Shown here: positions 10,624 to 24,521 of the stretch, piece by piece
How the letters are laid out: every line of letters starts with the position of its first letter
Position numbering within the stretch: the stretch's first letter is position 1
NCBI GenBank assembly: GCA_025642065.1
Contig: JAODUP010000670.1
Location: 1-64,000, forward strand
DNA length: 64,000 nt
Source of the DNA: Paralvinella palmiformis
Taxonomy: Eukaryota; Annelida; Polychaeta; Terebellida; Alvinellidae
Direction of reading: 5' to 3'
The notes under the pieces: model-generated
The model's input: only the letters and a program-made list of their open reading frames with translations
What the model was told of the DNA's origin: nothing
Database searches by the model: none
Program-made: the position numbers and the translations under genes

Positions 10624-12249
10624 CCGGACAAACATTCGCTGGGAGGCGCTGTCCCGACTTCCGAGGAGGTTAATCACTGGCACTCCACCTCCCAGATCTA
10701 ATCAGACACCGATACGTACATGTAGGGGAAAAAAACACCACTTTTCCGAAACCGATATCAACTTGACACGCATTTCATTGAATCAGTAAACTCGGCAATT
10801 TTATCGCGAAAATCTTAAAACATCGAAAGGTTCAGATAGAAAGGCATATAAACAAGATAAGCGACTCGGACCGGCCGACATTCTCTGCGCCGAGTCGTGA
10901 TAAATGACATTGGCAGACATCCACGTGTGTGTTGGATTATGTTTATCATCTTCGCTGCTCAATTTTGACCAGCAGGGAAAACATACCAGTACAACTAGAA
11001 ATTATGTCTGGATATATATTTGTATACGACCCGTTGCTAAACTGCCTCTGACAGTCCCCCTAACGGCAAGTGGTTTGACAGGCTGATGGATCAACAACAC
11101 TGAAAACGCCTTGTAATAATACGCCAGTTACTCGCAACTATCAAAACTTGTTTGCGATGACTGTTGTTTTTGGATAGAATACCAGTTAAGCTAATAGAAG
11201 ATGCACTTCCTCTTCGGTTTTAAGTGCATGCCATTGCTGTTAACAAGCGATTAATAATTGTAAACAAACACGGTTGTCCGCCATCTCCGGGATCTCCCGT
11301 ATATTCTTTCCATATAAACAGCGACGCGGGAATATTCTTAGTAAAACTCCGGTTTTCGGACTCTTGTTTTCCCTATATCATGTATATGTATATGTGGGGC
11401 CATTCTGGTGAGATAAAGCTGTCTATCTGCCTAGATATTCCGAATTAGATCTAAATCGTAGGATTTGTATGTTGTTTTCAGTCTCTAGTTGGCCAACCTC
11501 GCCGGATATTGCGAAAACAGTGCTGCACCTAGCGAACAGTTGGGAAAACTACCTAACTGGCAACTGGTCCATTACGACGCGCGGCAAGTTGATGTGTGAA
11601 TAACATTTTTACCCAAAAGTTTAATTTTAAAACTTTTCTCAATCTTGCCACTAAGTAAATTGTATGTTATAGAGCACAAGTAAGGCCATTGTAGGCTTTA
11701 ACACGTTTAAAATATGTTTTAAATAGGTTTTCTGTGTGAAAACGGTCCCTTCATGTCATTCTATGCTAGAATATATATCCAGTCAGTTCACATCAACCTG
11801 GCCATCGTATATTACTAAACCTGGCCACGGTCAGGTTTAGCTTAAAAGTGTCTAGGTTTGGGTTAATGTCAAATATGTGGGAATGTTAGTCTGTTTTTGA
11901 TAATTAAAAACACCAAGAGTGAACGGCCATAATGTAGTAAATATTAATGCTTTAAAATGTCAATAGTGGCCTATCATAAGCCAAAGGAAAGAAGTTAATA
12001 CATTACAATTGCATAATAAAATGACACGGGTACGTTATAATAACATTGTAGTACTTGAGTTATTAATCGATCAGGTAATCGTATTATTCCTTGTGAACGA
12101 TTAATAATAAGCTCATACGATCTAGGTCTGTGTGATACATGTTTCATGGGCTGAGTGTAAGTCGCATAATAGTGATGTTAACTGAACAACAGTTCCTACC
12201 CGCGCTCAAAGCCCATACACACTAGGCTTTGGAGTGAGACTGACAGGGT
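10624..12249. other. Non-coding stretch, no gene seen
   Basis: Several frames of 60-75 codons occur, but none has a recognisable domain or plausible splice context. Confidence 0.4.
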
Positions 12250-12955
12250 AGCGGGAGTTCAGGCGGTCAAGTCAAGCGAGACGTCCCAGGGAGCAGCCCA
12301 AACCACATTTAATGTACCACGGGCAACACTGCAATTAGAAGGCAAAACTTGGTGCAAAGTCGTGGAGGATGTCCAGGTTCACTCATCAACAAGCTAGAAA
12401 ACTGGTCGACTATGCATGTTACATGGCAGACATGGGCGTAGGATTCGGCAAGAAACAGTTTCCGATATATATACTGGGCAGTATGCGAAAAGGTATGGTA
12501 TGAAGTTCAAAGGTAGAAAAGCATCAAAATAACTGGTGTGGAATTCTGAAACAACACCCTGATCTGAAGTAAAGAAAATCAGAATCAACAGCAGCTGTTC
12601 AGCATCAGGGTATAGACCGGGAAGTTTGTCTGAACCTAGATTAAGCACAACATGTTTGATAAACATGGCGCCAACATTTGGAACCTGGATGAAACTGGAA
12701 TTGTCCTTGATCACAAGCCAATGAAGGTACTGGGTAGGTCTGGTACAAAATATCCGGACAGTAAGTCAAGTGGGAACATGGAAATGATAAGTTATTGCAG
12801 CAGTTAATGCTGACGGAGGGAAGACGCCACCACATATGATACCTGAGGGGAAGACCACTCGGGCTCTGAATAGTTTTGAGTTGGAAACTGCTCCTGATGG
12901 TACGACCTGGAGTGTGAGTGACAGCCGATGGACAAATCAGTGAATTGCCAAATTA
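12250..12955 (+). pseudogene. pogo-like (CENP-B/jerky-type) DDE transposase relic
   Basis: Fragments in successive frames follow the order of a pogo-superfamily transposase. TTFNVPRATLQ near 12305-12335 corresponds to the N-terminal helix-turn-helix. KLVDYACYMADMGVGFGKKQ near 12395-12450 and GQYAKRYGMKFKGRKAS near 12475-12525 belong to the CENP-B-type HTH. DKHGANIWNLDETGIVLDHK from 12655 carries the first catalytic Asp in NLDETG. NADGGKTPPHMIPEGKTTRA, then SFELETAPDGTTWSVSDSRW up to about 12940, precede the second Asp. Stops and frameshifts separate the pieces, and the rest of the catalytic domain is missing. The terminal inverted repeats were not located. Confidence 0.85.
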
Positions 12956-14154
12956 TGGCTAGGTGAAAAGTACCTAATCAACGGCCAGGATTGGGTAAAA
13001 TGTGACCAGGATATGGTGAAATCCTAGATTTGGTTTCAAACTTGTATAACACACGACAATAGCGCCCCAGTAACACTTAAACCTGATGGGAACTGTTTGA
13101 AAAATAAAGTGGCCTGTATTTGTTATTGTGGTGAATCCAGCTGCAGGTGATATCACTTCTACCACTGATGAGATAAATGACATATTTTGATGAACATACA
13201 AACAGTACATATTGTGGGATGTTATATGTTCGAGGTAAGCTGTTGCTTTATATCCTAACCTGATTAAGGACTAGATTCATATATCATGACGTCCCGAGAA
13301 TATTATGTGACTGATTGAAGCGTTCGTTATGGCTAGATAGGTTCCAGGTTTATGAAAACAAACAGCACCTCTTACATTATATTTGGTCAACAATTAAAAA
13401 CTTTCTTATTCCTAAATCGTCTATATTCATAAATGATTACACGTAGGAATTATTCGAGAGAAGCAGCCACTTAATGTAAATTTATGTAAAATATTTGAAG
13501 AGATTATTCGAAACTTTAGGTTTATTTCTACTTTACTTCGTTCCATACTGACTTAACGATTGTTTGGGAAATAGAAATTAATTTTTGAGACCAAATATCG
13601 ATAAGTATATTATAAATTATTAATACGTTAATAATTGGTCATAGGCAAAACAGTGTGATATAACAAAGCGAATTAAATATCAAATAGGAGAATTTTGAAG
13701 ACTGAAGAGTGGTTCTGATAAAAATATTTATTAATCTAATGTCATTCAGAATGAGAACATCCAGGTATGTATAGGTGTGAGAATTATACGGGACATAAAC
13801 AGACACTTACGTTTTAATCAGATTGATTAAGAAACTTGTATCCAATATTATGTTTGTTATGTTCTCCATGTGTTGTCTATCGATATCGATCTTTAATTTC
13901 TATGCGTCATATAATCCTGTTATAGATGATTACAGGAGAAAAGAAAATAATCACAAGATGTGTCCTATCATAATGCTTCTAGAGGTACTACTACTTCTAC
14001 TACTATTATTACTACTACTACTTATTATAAACTGCTATTATGTAAATAATTCCATTCCAGTGCAATTTCATTTAGTTTCGGTCGTTACCCAGAAATGGCC
14101 TATATGTGTTTTTGTTGATTTTTCTTTGTCATCTTCCAAGTAAGGAACTTCTTA
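12956..14154. other. Non-coding stretch
   Basis: No gene recognised. A degenerate (CTA/TTA)n tract at about 13985-14030 explains the leucine-rich open frame there. Confidence 0.45.
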
Positions 14155-14318
14155 TCGATTGTTTATTGTTTATTCAGTCGCTAACATGATTCGATTGTTT
14201 AAGTTCACCACACACAGAAAAGAATATCGTAGTTATTTCATCAAATACTTTATTTATTCTCCATTAGTAATCTCCATTAGTAACCTTGTAACAAGAAATA
14301 TGTGAGTGCTCGCACACC
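14155..14318 (+). repeat. Dispersed repeat F, copy 1
   Basis: CAGTCGCTAACATGATTCGA..., AATATCGTAGTTATTTCATC and ATTCTCCATTAGTAA recur in reverse complement at 25205-25345. Both copies end directly in a GT/CA microsatellite. No coding frame or terminal repeat is visible, and the class is unknown. Confidence 0.75.
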
Positions 14319-14350
<32 letters not shown>

Positions 14351-14356
14351 TGTGTG

Positions 14357-14402
<46 letters not shown>
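14319..14402. repeat. (GT)n(GA)n compound microsatellite
   Basis: About 38 bp GT then about 45 bp GA, lying at the end of dispersed repeat F. Confidence 0.95.
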
Positions 14403-14406
<4 letters not shown>

Positions 14407-17354
14407 ATCAAAATAAATTATCAAGTACCTTTTTAACTCCTGGCAAGGTATATTTCTTTTTAATGTTGATGGTGATATTAGTGAGTTTGTTTTATTGACA
14501 CTAAATAGTTTTATTTTCTTTTGTTGTTACATATAGAGTTAAAGAAAGTTTGGTGAACCTTATATGAAATTCTTTTTTCTTTCTTTTTGGGTTCTAAATT
14601 ACGAAATCTAGAGTTCTCTATGCTCGATCTGAATAGATGCTCGATCTGAATAGATACCTCGAAGATAGCGTAAATTGCTCTTGTATATCTGATTGGCCCC
14701 AGGTGTCACGACGGTGTCATACCTGACAGCACTCGTGAGCATACTCGGTAACTGGCGTCTACACGTGTGACGCTACATGCCAAAATCATTCTGGATCATC
14801 GGACTCTTCCGTGGTTGCATCAAATAATGGAATCTTGATGTTACTCTAGAAGACATCTTGTTCATCTGTGGGTCGTGGGGAAGTCTTTTCTCATCAGTTA
14901 GCGCATTACGGTTTACTTCATTTGTTCGATAAGCAACGGATTCTATAGCGGCATTACCTCAACCGTCCTCATCGGGAGAAGAGTGTTGAAGTCTCCATGA
15001 ATCCTAAAAGATTAACAGACGTTAGGCGTTCTTACTTCTTCAACTTGAAACTTGATGACTTGGCGTCTCTGACAGAAACCAGACGGAAAACGATGTCAAT
15101 CCAAAGGCCATAACGATTTATCTACTTCCTATATTGCGTAAATATTTCTGGCAGTATATGTATAAATGAGTACTACTTATCTGTGTATGGATGGATGTAT
15201 CCCGAACAATTTGATTTTCTGCATCAGTAACAACCTTAACTATAAATTACATATTATCTTGTCATCATTACCGTATTTTTCCGCTGTAGGCCTAAAGCTT
15301 TTTTTCTTTCTAATACGATACTTTTAAGAAAGTGTATTTTATGAAGTATATGGTTCCAATATTTTAAACTACGTTATTGTACATAGACGTTTTAATAAAG
15401 GTATACAAAATATGGTTGTTGTTGGATCTTAAGTTCCTTAGTCAGTTAACATGGGTTATCAATGCACTTAAAGGTCGCATTATATGGATGACACGTTCCA
15501 TGTATGTTCTGAGCTGCGCAGTAGCGAGTTTGTAAATATGTAAGCGTGTCTAAAAAATAGGGGTAACCCCCCCAAAACTCATAACGTGTCCGTGTACTCG
15601 TTGACGAATGATCAAAGTACTTAGCATCCGTGTTAAACATCCGCGTCTCGAGGAATAATTTGACAAACACCTGGTAGTTAGATGGCTGTCAAACTTGGAT
15701 CACTAAAATTATAATCTTGATGGTATGTTTTATCCGGTAATCTGTTGTCTGAGTTTAATCGCTGCCAATTATCACTTCCTTTATAAAATAATGAGCAATC
15801 ACGTTGATTATAATATGAATTGTTGCGCTATTCGGCGTTAATGCAGAAGGGCTGCAACATCAAAAAATAAACAAGTTGTTCATAATTAAAACAGTGAAAC
15901 TGTATCATAAAACATCTGCGCTCAGATTGAGATGTGCGTCAAATGAACAACTCCACAAACAAGATGCCCACAATATTTCTCATTTATTCCGCTTATTTTA
16001 AGCGTTATCATGATCCATTTGAATCCTAGATTTGTTGAATCTCACTTTAGTGTAGTTCTTGGAAAGTATATGACTTACCTGCGAAAGAGAAAAAATATCG
16101 CTCAAATAATGTACAATATATTAATTAATACCATTAGGTTATCGTCATAACGTTCGTCTTTGTATTATGTCCCTCCGCCATGGTATGTGATAGTTAAGAG
16201 GTCCTACCTGGAACAGGTACTTTCACAATCTTCCTTCCTCTCAAAATTGTTTTCGTTTCCACCACAGCCGCCATAGACGAAGGTCTGACATTCCCCGACT
16301 TGGGTGTTGAAGTAGTATCTCTCGAAGTATGCTTTACATAAACCAGTACTGGCAGGCAGCTCACACAGGGAAGGGCCTAATTATATATATATATAGATAT
16401 ATAGATATATATAAGCTACATTATTCACATAAATGGATGCCTTAATCATATTTGCAAGAATATTAAGGGTCTTAGGAGTCATCTTATAAACCTTCAAATT
16501 ATATGTGAAAAAATAACTGCTTTGTTTAACCTCGGCTCTTATCACACCTGGAACTAAACAATGCATGTAATGAATGTAATTAGCTCGATCGTCCCATATG
16601 GTACATCAGATACTTTCTTAACTGCAATTATCATTGCCCGTAGTCAACCTGATTGTTGGACTACTTAAGGTTACTAGTGCTGCGTAGGAACACAAAAATA
16701 AATAAACAGTTATGTTAGTATTCCGGCCCGGGATGACTAATTTACATCGATATGAAGAAAGGTTGGCATGTTAAACATTGCGAATTAAGAACAGTTGAAA
16801 TAAAATGAAGTCTATAACTAGGACACGCACTTTGACCCGGCTTCATCAAGGCAGACGTATGTAACGGTCGACTTTGATACACAAAACTAGTATTATATAT
16901 AATCTTCTATTAATCCATTTTAACAGTCATTTTATGTAAATGCACAGGGTGAATTTTTGGATATACGGCGTTTTATAAATACATTATACATGGCCGTAAC
17001 TACATTGAGGCAATGGAGGTAAATGCCTCCTACCGAAATTGAAAAGCGCAAAAAGTGAATAGAAAATGGCACTGGTTTTTTTTCTCTCCACTCAACAACA
17101 ATCAATATAATCAATAATCAGGATCGGATAGACGAGACATTAATGCAATTGATTTTAATTCTTCTAGGTGTTAGTTTAGTGCAGTTCTTATGTACATGGA
17201 TTTCGAAATACTCCCTCTTGCCTGGTAAAGTAAAAATTAAATAATTAAAAGTTATGATTACTGAACTAGGAAAAAGATGCCAGAAAATGGCTAGACTCTT
17301 ACTCTCAAGTCCAAATTTTATTAGCATTTAAAAAAGTGTATAGTTACGATCATG

Positions 17355-17356
<2 letters not shown>
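14403..17356. other. Non-coding stretch of about 3 kb
   Basis: No gene or RNA gene recognised. A short AT tract lies at about 16382-16412. A TGATGAAG...GTCAAAG motif lies on the minus strand near 16820-16860. Confidence 0.4.

Positions 17357-17404
<48 letters not shown>
17357..17404. repeat. (TA)n(GA)n microsatellite
   Basis: About 36 bp TA followed by a short GA run. Confidence 0.95.
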
Positions 17405-18507
17405 AATTTTAATATATCTACAGACACAGTTTGTGTTTCTTTATATTACTTTAATCCACAACCAAATTATACCCAAAGTAAGAGAACAAAAACTATTTTA
17501 GTATCTTTTGATCGCTGCAGAAAGAATTTAGTTTTAAATGGATTGGGGAACCTCGGACAGAATTCTGATAATGCATGACCGAGCTGTCTAGCTTACTTAA
17601 TGGAGTCATCCTCCAAGCATCCATCGAATATAACAAAAACTGAATGCCAACACAGAATGTCTCTCGATTTGGTAATCTCACATCAACATTCTAGCCATGA
17701 TCGAAAATAATTAGAATATATATTAAATAATGTGATGAAATTCAGAATTTTACATAATATTTTCAGGAGCCCTTTTTCCGAAAATGCTAACGATTTATCT
17801 GCATCATATATATTTTCCCTTTCATCATACAAGTGAAGTTAATAATTAATAATTATTATCATTTAAGAGTTATCCGTATCACATTAGCATAACATCAAAC
17901 TGTGACTCTACTCCGACTTATATGCTATTTGATGTATATATTATATAACACAACAAGGGCGAATAGTCCATTTTATTAAGGGGCGAATAACAATAAAGGG
18001 CGAATATTCTTTTTCTACCGAGGGGGAATTCAATAGTCCATAACCCCCTAACAGAGCATCTCCCTGCAAAGAGTCCGATACACTAATTAATATTTCAATT
18101 AGTGAAATAAATTTTGGTGATTTATTTTAACTAACACGATACACTGTATTTTGGTATAATATGATATTAATAACATCTTGTGTTATATAATATTCATATT
18201 TCAGAATATAATTATTACAGTTGCTTGGGATTAACCGTTCACCTAAAAGAAAACATTTATTTAGGTCAATGGGATTAACGTTAACGGGAAACATTACCAC
18301 TCATCTTTGAATTTTGTAAGAAGTTAATACTTGGATCATTATTATCTAGGTTTGTTTTAAACGTAAATATTTATCTAAATATGTTTTTCACTTTTCATCG
18401 TGTCCAATATTCATGGATTATGAAAAGAAGTATTACCCTAGAAACTGATAAGTATATCCCACGTTTGAATAATACTTTAGTAGATGTCATATATTTAATA
18501 CTGCTAG
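17405..18507. other. Non-coding stretch
   Basis: No gene seen. Near 17955-18030 the octamer-like motif GGGCGAATA occurs three times with short spacers. Confidence 0.4.
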
Positions 18508-18706
18508 ATGATGATGATGATTGATGATGATTGATGTTTTACGGCCACTTTTGTGCACAAGGTAGGCTAAATGGGCCGAGCGACCTCCAAAGGTAATGAG
18601 GCGAAGCGAAAGACGAAACAACCTTCAGATATGCCCACGCCGGGATTCGAACACGGGTGGTAGTGATCCGTAGTCCAACACGCTACCGCTAGACCACGGA
18701 GGCGCC
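18508..18706 (-). mobile_element. tRNA-derived SINE, family A, copy 2
   Basis: On the minus strand it starts GGCGCCTCCGTGGTCTAGCG, with A box TGGTCTAGCGGTAGCG and B box GTTCGAATCCCGG. The family body GGTCGCTCGGCCCATTTAGC follows. The 3' end is an ATC-rich tail, seen on the plus strand as GATGATGATTGATG. This is one of the better-preserved copies. Confidence 0.92.
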
Positions 18707-18875
18707 ACTTAATACTACTAGAGTAACGTTCGATGTTTACCTGGCGTTTGAGTGTCATACTTAATGTTATTAGACAGACACATTAATGTTATTTTGTTGA
18801 ATCGATCTGATCTTATCGTAAAATCGATAGCAATGTTATCTGTTTGTGCGGCTTGAGTCTCATTTCACACAGACA

Positions 18876-19077
18876 CACACATACATGGCGCGCGCGCGCA
18901 CACACACACGCGCACACACACACACACTTAGGATAATTAAAGTTGTTTATTTTCTGGTCATGAATCAATGTCACTTTAGCGAACACTTGTCCTGGACAGG
19001 TGATAATATTGGAACCATGTTTCCTGTTTTCTGTCTGCCGTAAGTGATATCTGCACTTTACAAAAGATAATAATCAC

Positions 19078-19115
<38 letters not shown>
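18876..19115. repeat. CG/CA and GA simple-repeat tracts
   Basis: At 18890-18927 GCGCGCGCGCGCA grades into (CA)n with CGCG interruptions. At 19083-19115 there is a pure GA run. The sequence between and after them has no recognised gene. Confidence 0.9.
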
Positions 19116-19117
<2 letters not shown>

Positions 19118-19667
19118 TTACGATCTGCCAGGCCAATGTTCACGGTCATCACCAACAACAAGAACAATAAATTCACTACCACAAGGCCACCAGGTCTCAT
19201 CTTCTGAAATTAAACAAGATCAAATGTTTGACCCGACATCGGATATCAGATAGAATGTTGCTGCAAGTTGATCGATGTTGGAAAATAGTTGAAAAGTAAT
19301 CCCTATGAGCATTTTGTTTTTCAATTTGCGATATAGACCTGTACGACTATGAAACTTTAACATCCCTATTATTATTAATAATGGTCAGTCCAATTAACTC
19401 ATCTTTTCATCGATTGCTATCTATTGAGCCATCAGCAATTTAATAATGAACATTTCTGTCCTGTGCTGGATACCTTTTTTAATCAACTGGGATCGAGATA
19501 ATTATTGCTATTCCACGACTAAATATCAATCGAAGCAAACGAATGAAAATGTGACGTTTTCTTTTGTAATTTTAACCTTTCTCAACGACGAATTGAAAGT
19601 CGGTTATATCTACGAAATGCCATTTATTAAACAACACTCGGGTAAACGGTGTTTATATAACAACAAT
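19116..19667. other. Non-coding stretch
   Basis: No gene recognised on either strand. Confidence 0.4.
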
Positions 19668-19939
19668 ACTCGTAGCCGAAGGGTTGCGGGTTCGAATCTC
19701 CGGGAGCTACAATGTTGTCATGTGGCGACTGGTTCACTCATCCATAAAAAATGAGTACCTGACATGACGCGATGGCTATGTGTCCGAGTAACGCTTCGCG
19801 CCTATAATGGCAGCATGCGTTGTATGCTCCCTTGGGAGTTGAGATGTGTGCTGGTTGGAAACAGGTCTGAGTCAGGGATAATAATACTGTACAGCGCCCC
19901 AGAACAGGGTTACCTGGTTCTGGCATTATATAAACATGC

Positions 19940-19996
<57 letters not shown>
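19668..19996 (+). mobile_element. SINE, family D, with L2-like 3' tail ending in (AT)n
   Basis: A B box GGTTCGAATCTCC lies near 19689, with the head upstream of it degraded. About 180 bp later comes a tail reading GTCAGGGATAATAAT, ACAGCGCCCCAGAACAG and TGGTTCTGGCATTATATAAA. It resembles the L2/CR1-type 3' tail shared by many SINEs (AGCGC...GAACAG...ATATAAA). The tail runs straight into about 55 bp of AT at 19941-19996. Assignment rests on the pattern of the tail and B box, since only one copy is present here. Confidence 0.65.
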
Positions 19997-20001
<5 letters not shown>

Positions 20002-20783
20002 ATACACTTCATAATTATAGAGAACTTTACATTTGGAATGAGAAATGTGCCGACAAATAAAAAATAACATACAAAATAAGTGCCTATACTTACGATTAAA
20101 GTGTCCATCCTTCACGAGACAACTAAAGTGTAGAAAATCGTCGTACTGTGTCTGTGCTGTCTGAAGAAGTGCGTTCATATAAAAGTACGAGTCATAACTC
20201 GAGGAAAATAAGACAAAAAATAACAATAGACGACATATTTTCTTATAGCCATCAACTATTTATTGGTAGGAGACAACACCTGTTACTCACCACAGCTGTT
20301 TACATTACGTATCAGGTATCTGAGTGAACATGCGAAAAGTAACAGTTGGTAGTCGTCGTATAGTAATATCATTACATTAGATGTATCTATAAGGAGCATC
20401 ATTTTCGTCGAAATTCATTAATTATTAGTCTCTCTAACCGTATTACATTAATTGCTATAACTGGTAAAATACTTCTTATAATAAATATGTAAGGTAGATT
20501 TAATAAGAGTTACCTTACTAGCAGGAGCCATTCAAGGATGCGGTACCCTAAAATCATACAGTAGCATTTAATGTGTATCTAAATATTTAAATAAGTTAGG
20601 GATTCAAAGTACAAGTTATAAATTTAAATTTATAACGTTTAATTTCTCAGTTAAACTAACATTTAAAAACATCGCACATCTAAAAAACTATATTTTAATA
20701 AACTTACATAATACTCCCCCCCCACACACACACACACGCACGCACACACACGCACGCACACACGCACGCACACACGCACGCAC

Positions 20784-20822
<39 letters not shown>

Positions 20823-21369
20823 CACAGCCACACACACACACATTAGCATAATAGTCTAGATATTTAAAACAGGCTACGAGGTGATCTCTGATATTTGATA
20901 TCTGGTGATCTCCAAACAGATATTTTATGTAAATTATTTTCTAGTTACCGCCGTTCTTTTTATGGAACTCGACTCTGGTGTATTAACTCAAATAGTTTTG
21001 TCTCTCGTTGTGTTTAATGGAATAAGGCAGTCCGGAGAACAGTTACTCTACCATACAGATGCCACACTTGGCTATTAGGTCCGTTAATGCAACAGGTGCA
21101 TATTAGCGCACAATTACATGCTAAAACAGTTCTATGTTCATATATCAGATTATGAGAAAATTTGTCGATCGTTGAATATTGCACTAATATATGATCCATT
21201 TAAAGGTGGTATTGAGAGTTATGTTAAGGACGCCATAGAAATCTTCATTCGTTGAAAATTTTAATAACGATTTGTTCAAGCTACACTTAGACATACGTTT
21301 TGTTTAATCTAATTTTGAAGTTCCAATTGTTATGTTTGCAGGTGTGTAATGTTTATATACTGCGAGTAC

Positions 21370-21373
<4 letters not shown>
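19997..21373. other. Non-coding stretch with compound microsatellite
   Basis: No gene recognised. At 20715-20841 a poly-C run is followed by (CA)n, (CACG)n, (GA)n and again (CA)n. Confidence 0.5.
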
Positions 21374-21400
<27 letters not shown>

Positions 21401-21549
21401 AAACCGAGTATCTGATTACTAAAACAAACTCATTGTCAGGTGGAAACTGTTTAGTGAAGGATATAAGAAATCCCATATGCATAGGGATTCAAGTTCACGA
21501 TTTCCATGTCGGAAACACAGTGCTCTACCAACTATGCTATAGTGGCTCC
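21374..21549 (-). mobile_element. tRNA-derived SINE-like element ending in (TA)n
   Basis: The minus-strand head GGAGCCACTATAGCATAGTTGG closely follows a tRNA 5' half, with A box TAGCATAGTTGGTAGAGCA and an anticodon-like arm. A weak B box (GAACTTGAATCCC) follows. The T and acceptor stems do not pair, so it is not a working tRNA. About 80 bp of unrelated body leads into the TA tract at 21374-21401. The family has no second copy in this window. Confidence 0.55.
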
Positions 21550-22466
21550 TGGCTATAAACTATTAGAAACAATTGATTTTAGTTTGGAAATTATTAAAAT
21601 TATGTACTGTACTGTACTGTACTGTACATCCTGTATTGTCCGGCGTTATGTTTTCGTTTTTGAGCAAAAAGGAATGCGAGAGTTTGTACACCAAGTCGCT
21701 GAGTGACCTCATGGCCTATCGTAGGTCGTAAATATAATGTTATTTACAAAACGTGTCATACAATGCCTTACGTTGTACGCCACAGAGCGTATAAGGCACT
21801 GATAACCAGAGTACATACAAGCTCTGTTTGACGGAATACCCTGCATTTGCTACAGTTGAGGGGCCCACAGGAGCCTCACAAAATGGAGTAAATTTGTAGT
21901 CATAGTTTTAGAATAACAATTTATTTACCTTTTAGTAACCCAAGGTCCTGTTTTATGGGACATTCTCGTCTAACTTTATAACGAACGGGCTTCCAAGCTT
22001 TCTATCGTTTACGACCTCACCAAGTCTAAATCCGGCACTGACCTTTAACCACAATTTGAAACAAAAACATCGTGACTCTCGGTTTAACAAGGATTAAACC
22101 AGGTCAGCCAGTGTTATATACAGTATACGATATAGTTATTAATGATACACCTAGTCCTACCGATAAAAAAGATAGACTTGTCTTACTATATCACGGAAGA
22201 CTATCAAATTTATCACCGTGTATTGTATCATAACGTGCTGAAATCTCAACCAGATTCTTATTTTCTATGATCGATCATTCCTCATTGTGAATATGAAAAG
22301 TGTAGGAGTGTCATAAAGAAGACGCATTTATAAATGTACGGCGTTATTAATTGTGAATTATGTTTGATTTCTAACCGACTTAAATTTTCATTAGTAAAAC
22401 ATTGCGAACTGAGTACTTAGGACTGTTTAACAAGAGGCTCACTGAAGTGTGGGTATTTGTGTGCGC

Positions 22467-22512
<46 letters not shown>

Positions 22513-24521
22513 TTGAAATAGAAGAAAAAAGTTTGAAGTTTTGCGCTGTGGGGGCAAATAGTGTGTGTGTTATAAAGATAGTTAAGGCGCTGTCAAGGGT
22601 GTTATGCTCTTATTAAAACAGCAATTATAACTCCAAACTGGTTAAAACATATTTAATTGCATATATAATTTAATTACAGTTATAATTTAATTATTTCATC
22701 AATTCATTAGTCAAAATTAAGCCTAAAATAGAAAAGTAAAATATTAGTATACATTATCATTGAATAATAAAAAGTATAAACCAGACTAAATTCGCATCAA
22801 TACTCGTAGCAGCGATACAACCCGACTCAAGCCAATCGCAACGACCGGTTTCGATCTATTCAAGTCTTCATCGGGTTGCATAGCATGTAACTGTCCAGAT
22901 CCCCCACAATTCACCTTTTCGTGTCTGCCTTAAATTTTTAATAGGTGCGTCCATCATCCGAACCACACAAAACATATGAGGTTTTTACAAACTGAATAAT
23001 GCATTAGGCGAACATTGCGTATTAATTGGGACTTAAAATACACAACTAGTTCAAGGTCTAACGTTTACGTTTTATCCTAATTTGACCAAAATGGACCAAT
23101 CCGAGTATTAAGCCCAATTATACAGGGACAAGTCGAAGAACGAAAAATGCTTAAATAGATACTGGTGACTCTAAATGCTTCATGTATCCAGATTTTTTCT
23201 AGAAATCTACTCTACCCATGTGTATCAAATGCATTTAGATGCTGATGATTAGAAGTTCGATCCGAAATGAACAACATCGATGTGTGTGTTATATTACCTT
23301 TGACACCAGTATATGATGCTGACGTAATCAAATCGAAGTTCTCTACGGTATAAAGCACATTTAAATAAATTAATGATATGTGGAAAAAAAGTATATGGTT
23401 GCCAATTCGGGTCAGAAATCAGTATTCAAATAAGTGTGTTCGATACGATACAGCTGTGTAAATATTTAAACACGGGAAACAAAACAAAAAGAACAATTAC
23501 TACTAGTAGTAGTAGCAGTAGTAGTAGTACATGTTTTTATATACGCGTGCTCAAAAATAATTTTTGCGCTTTCAATTTATGCGTAAGAATGTTTGTAACA
23601 GACGATTTACGGTAAAAAAATCGTTGCAACCAATTAAGAGAAATGCCAGTTAGGAGATGCTTTATTTCGTCTAGAAAAAAACTAATATTAATGACAACTT
23701 TTTTATTTACGGCTATATCACGACGTTTTCCGGAGTTAAAGTAAGTAGTACCGTTTGGAGAAATAATTCAGTTAGTACGCGAATCAACACATATACAAAA
23801 TACGAAAGAGAACTACAGAAATATGACCCGAATGGCCAACCATCGTCCAATAGACTCGTTGTCGTTACATCAGACATGCTAAAGGTGACATACTTTAATT
23901 GCGCGACGCCGAGAACGAATAACTTATCGATTTACAAACGATATTTTCGGTATGATATTCTCATTATTTATATAGTCAGTTCGCATCCTATGACGACTGT
24001 AAGCAAACAGCTGAAATGGTATTGTTATGCGGCCTACATTTATCTAATATACACACAACCGATGACCTAGTTGCATCGGGTCAGCCGCGTTGCGAACCTG
24101 GCGAATCGCTCCTGAATAATTAACATTTATTCATTATTCATCCATCTTCACGTCAACTTATGAATTATGTGCGGCGCGCGTATATCATGTTCGCGATAAA
24201 CACGCTGCACATTTGATGATGACGTTTGGCAGTGGTGCGGGGCAGCACGTTCAAGAAAGAAAAAAAACACATGCGCGACTTCTAACTTATTTATAACCGC
24301 CCTAGAGCGTAACAGAATTGATATTACAAGTAGACGTGAGCTGATTTCAGACAGCCAAATCATGGCCACGAAAAACATAATGAAAACGACGCCATTCACT
24401 GGTACATTGAAATATTTAAAACGCTAACGGAATTATTCATAACGTAATAAATTATGCAAAACAACCTCAGTAACGGAAGGTATATTGTGGTAATTACTTT
24501 TTAAAAGTTGACTGTATGCTA

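Noticed and set aside
17950..18030. Three GGGCGAATA motifs
   Set aside because: Too short and irregular to call a repeat array or regulatory cluster.
21478..21549. Functional tRNA gene
   Set aside because: D-arm and A box look tRNA-like, but T and acceptor stems do not pair and the B box is poor.
22818..22878. Hammerhead ribozyme
   Set aside because: The minus strand has CCGATGA where the invariant core needs CUGAUGA, and the three-stem layout is not evident.
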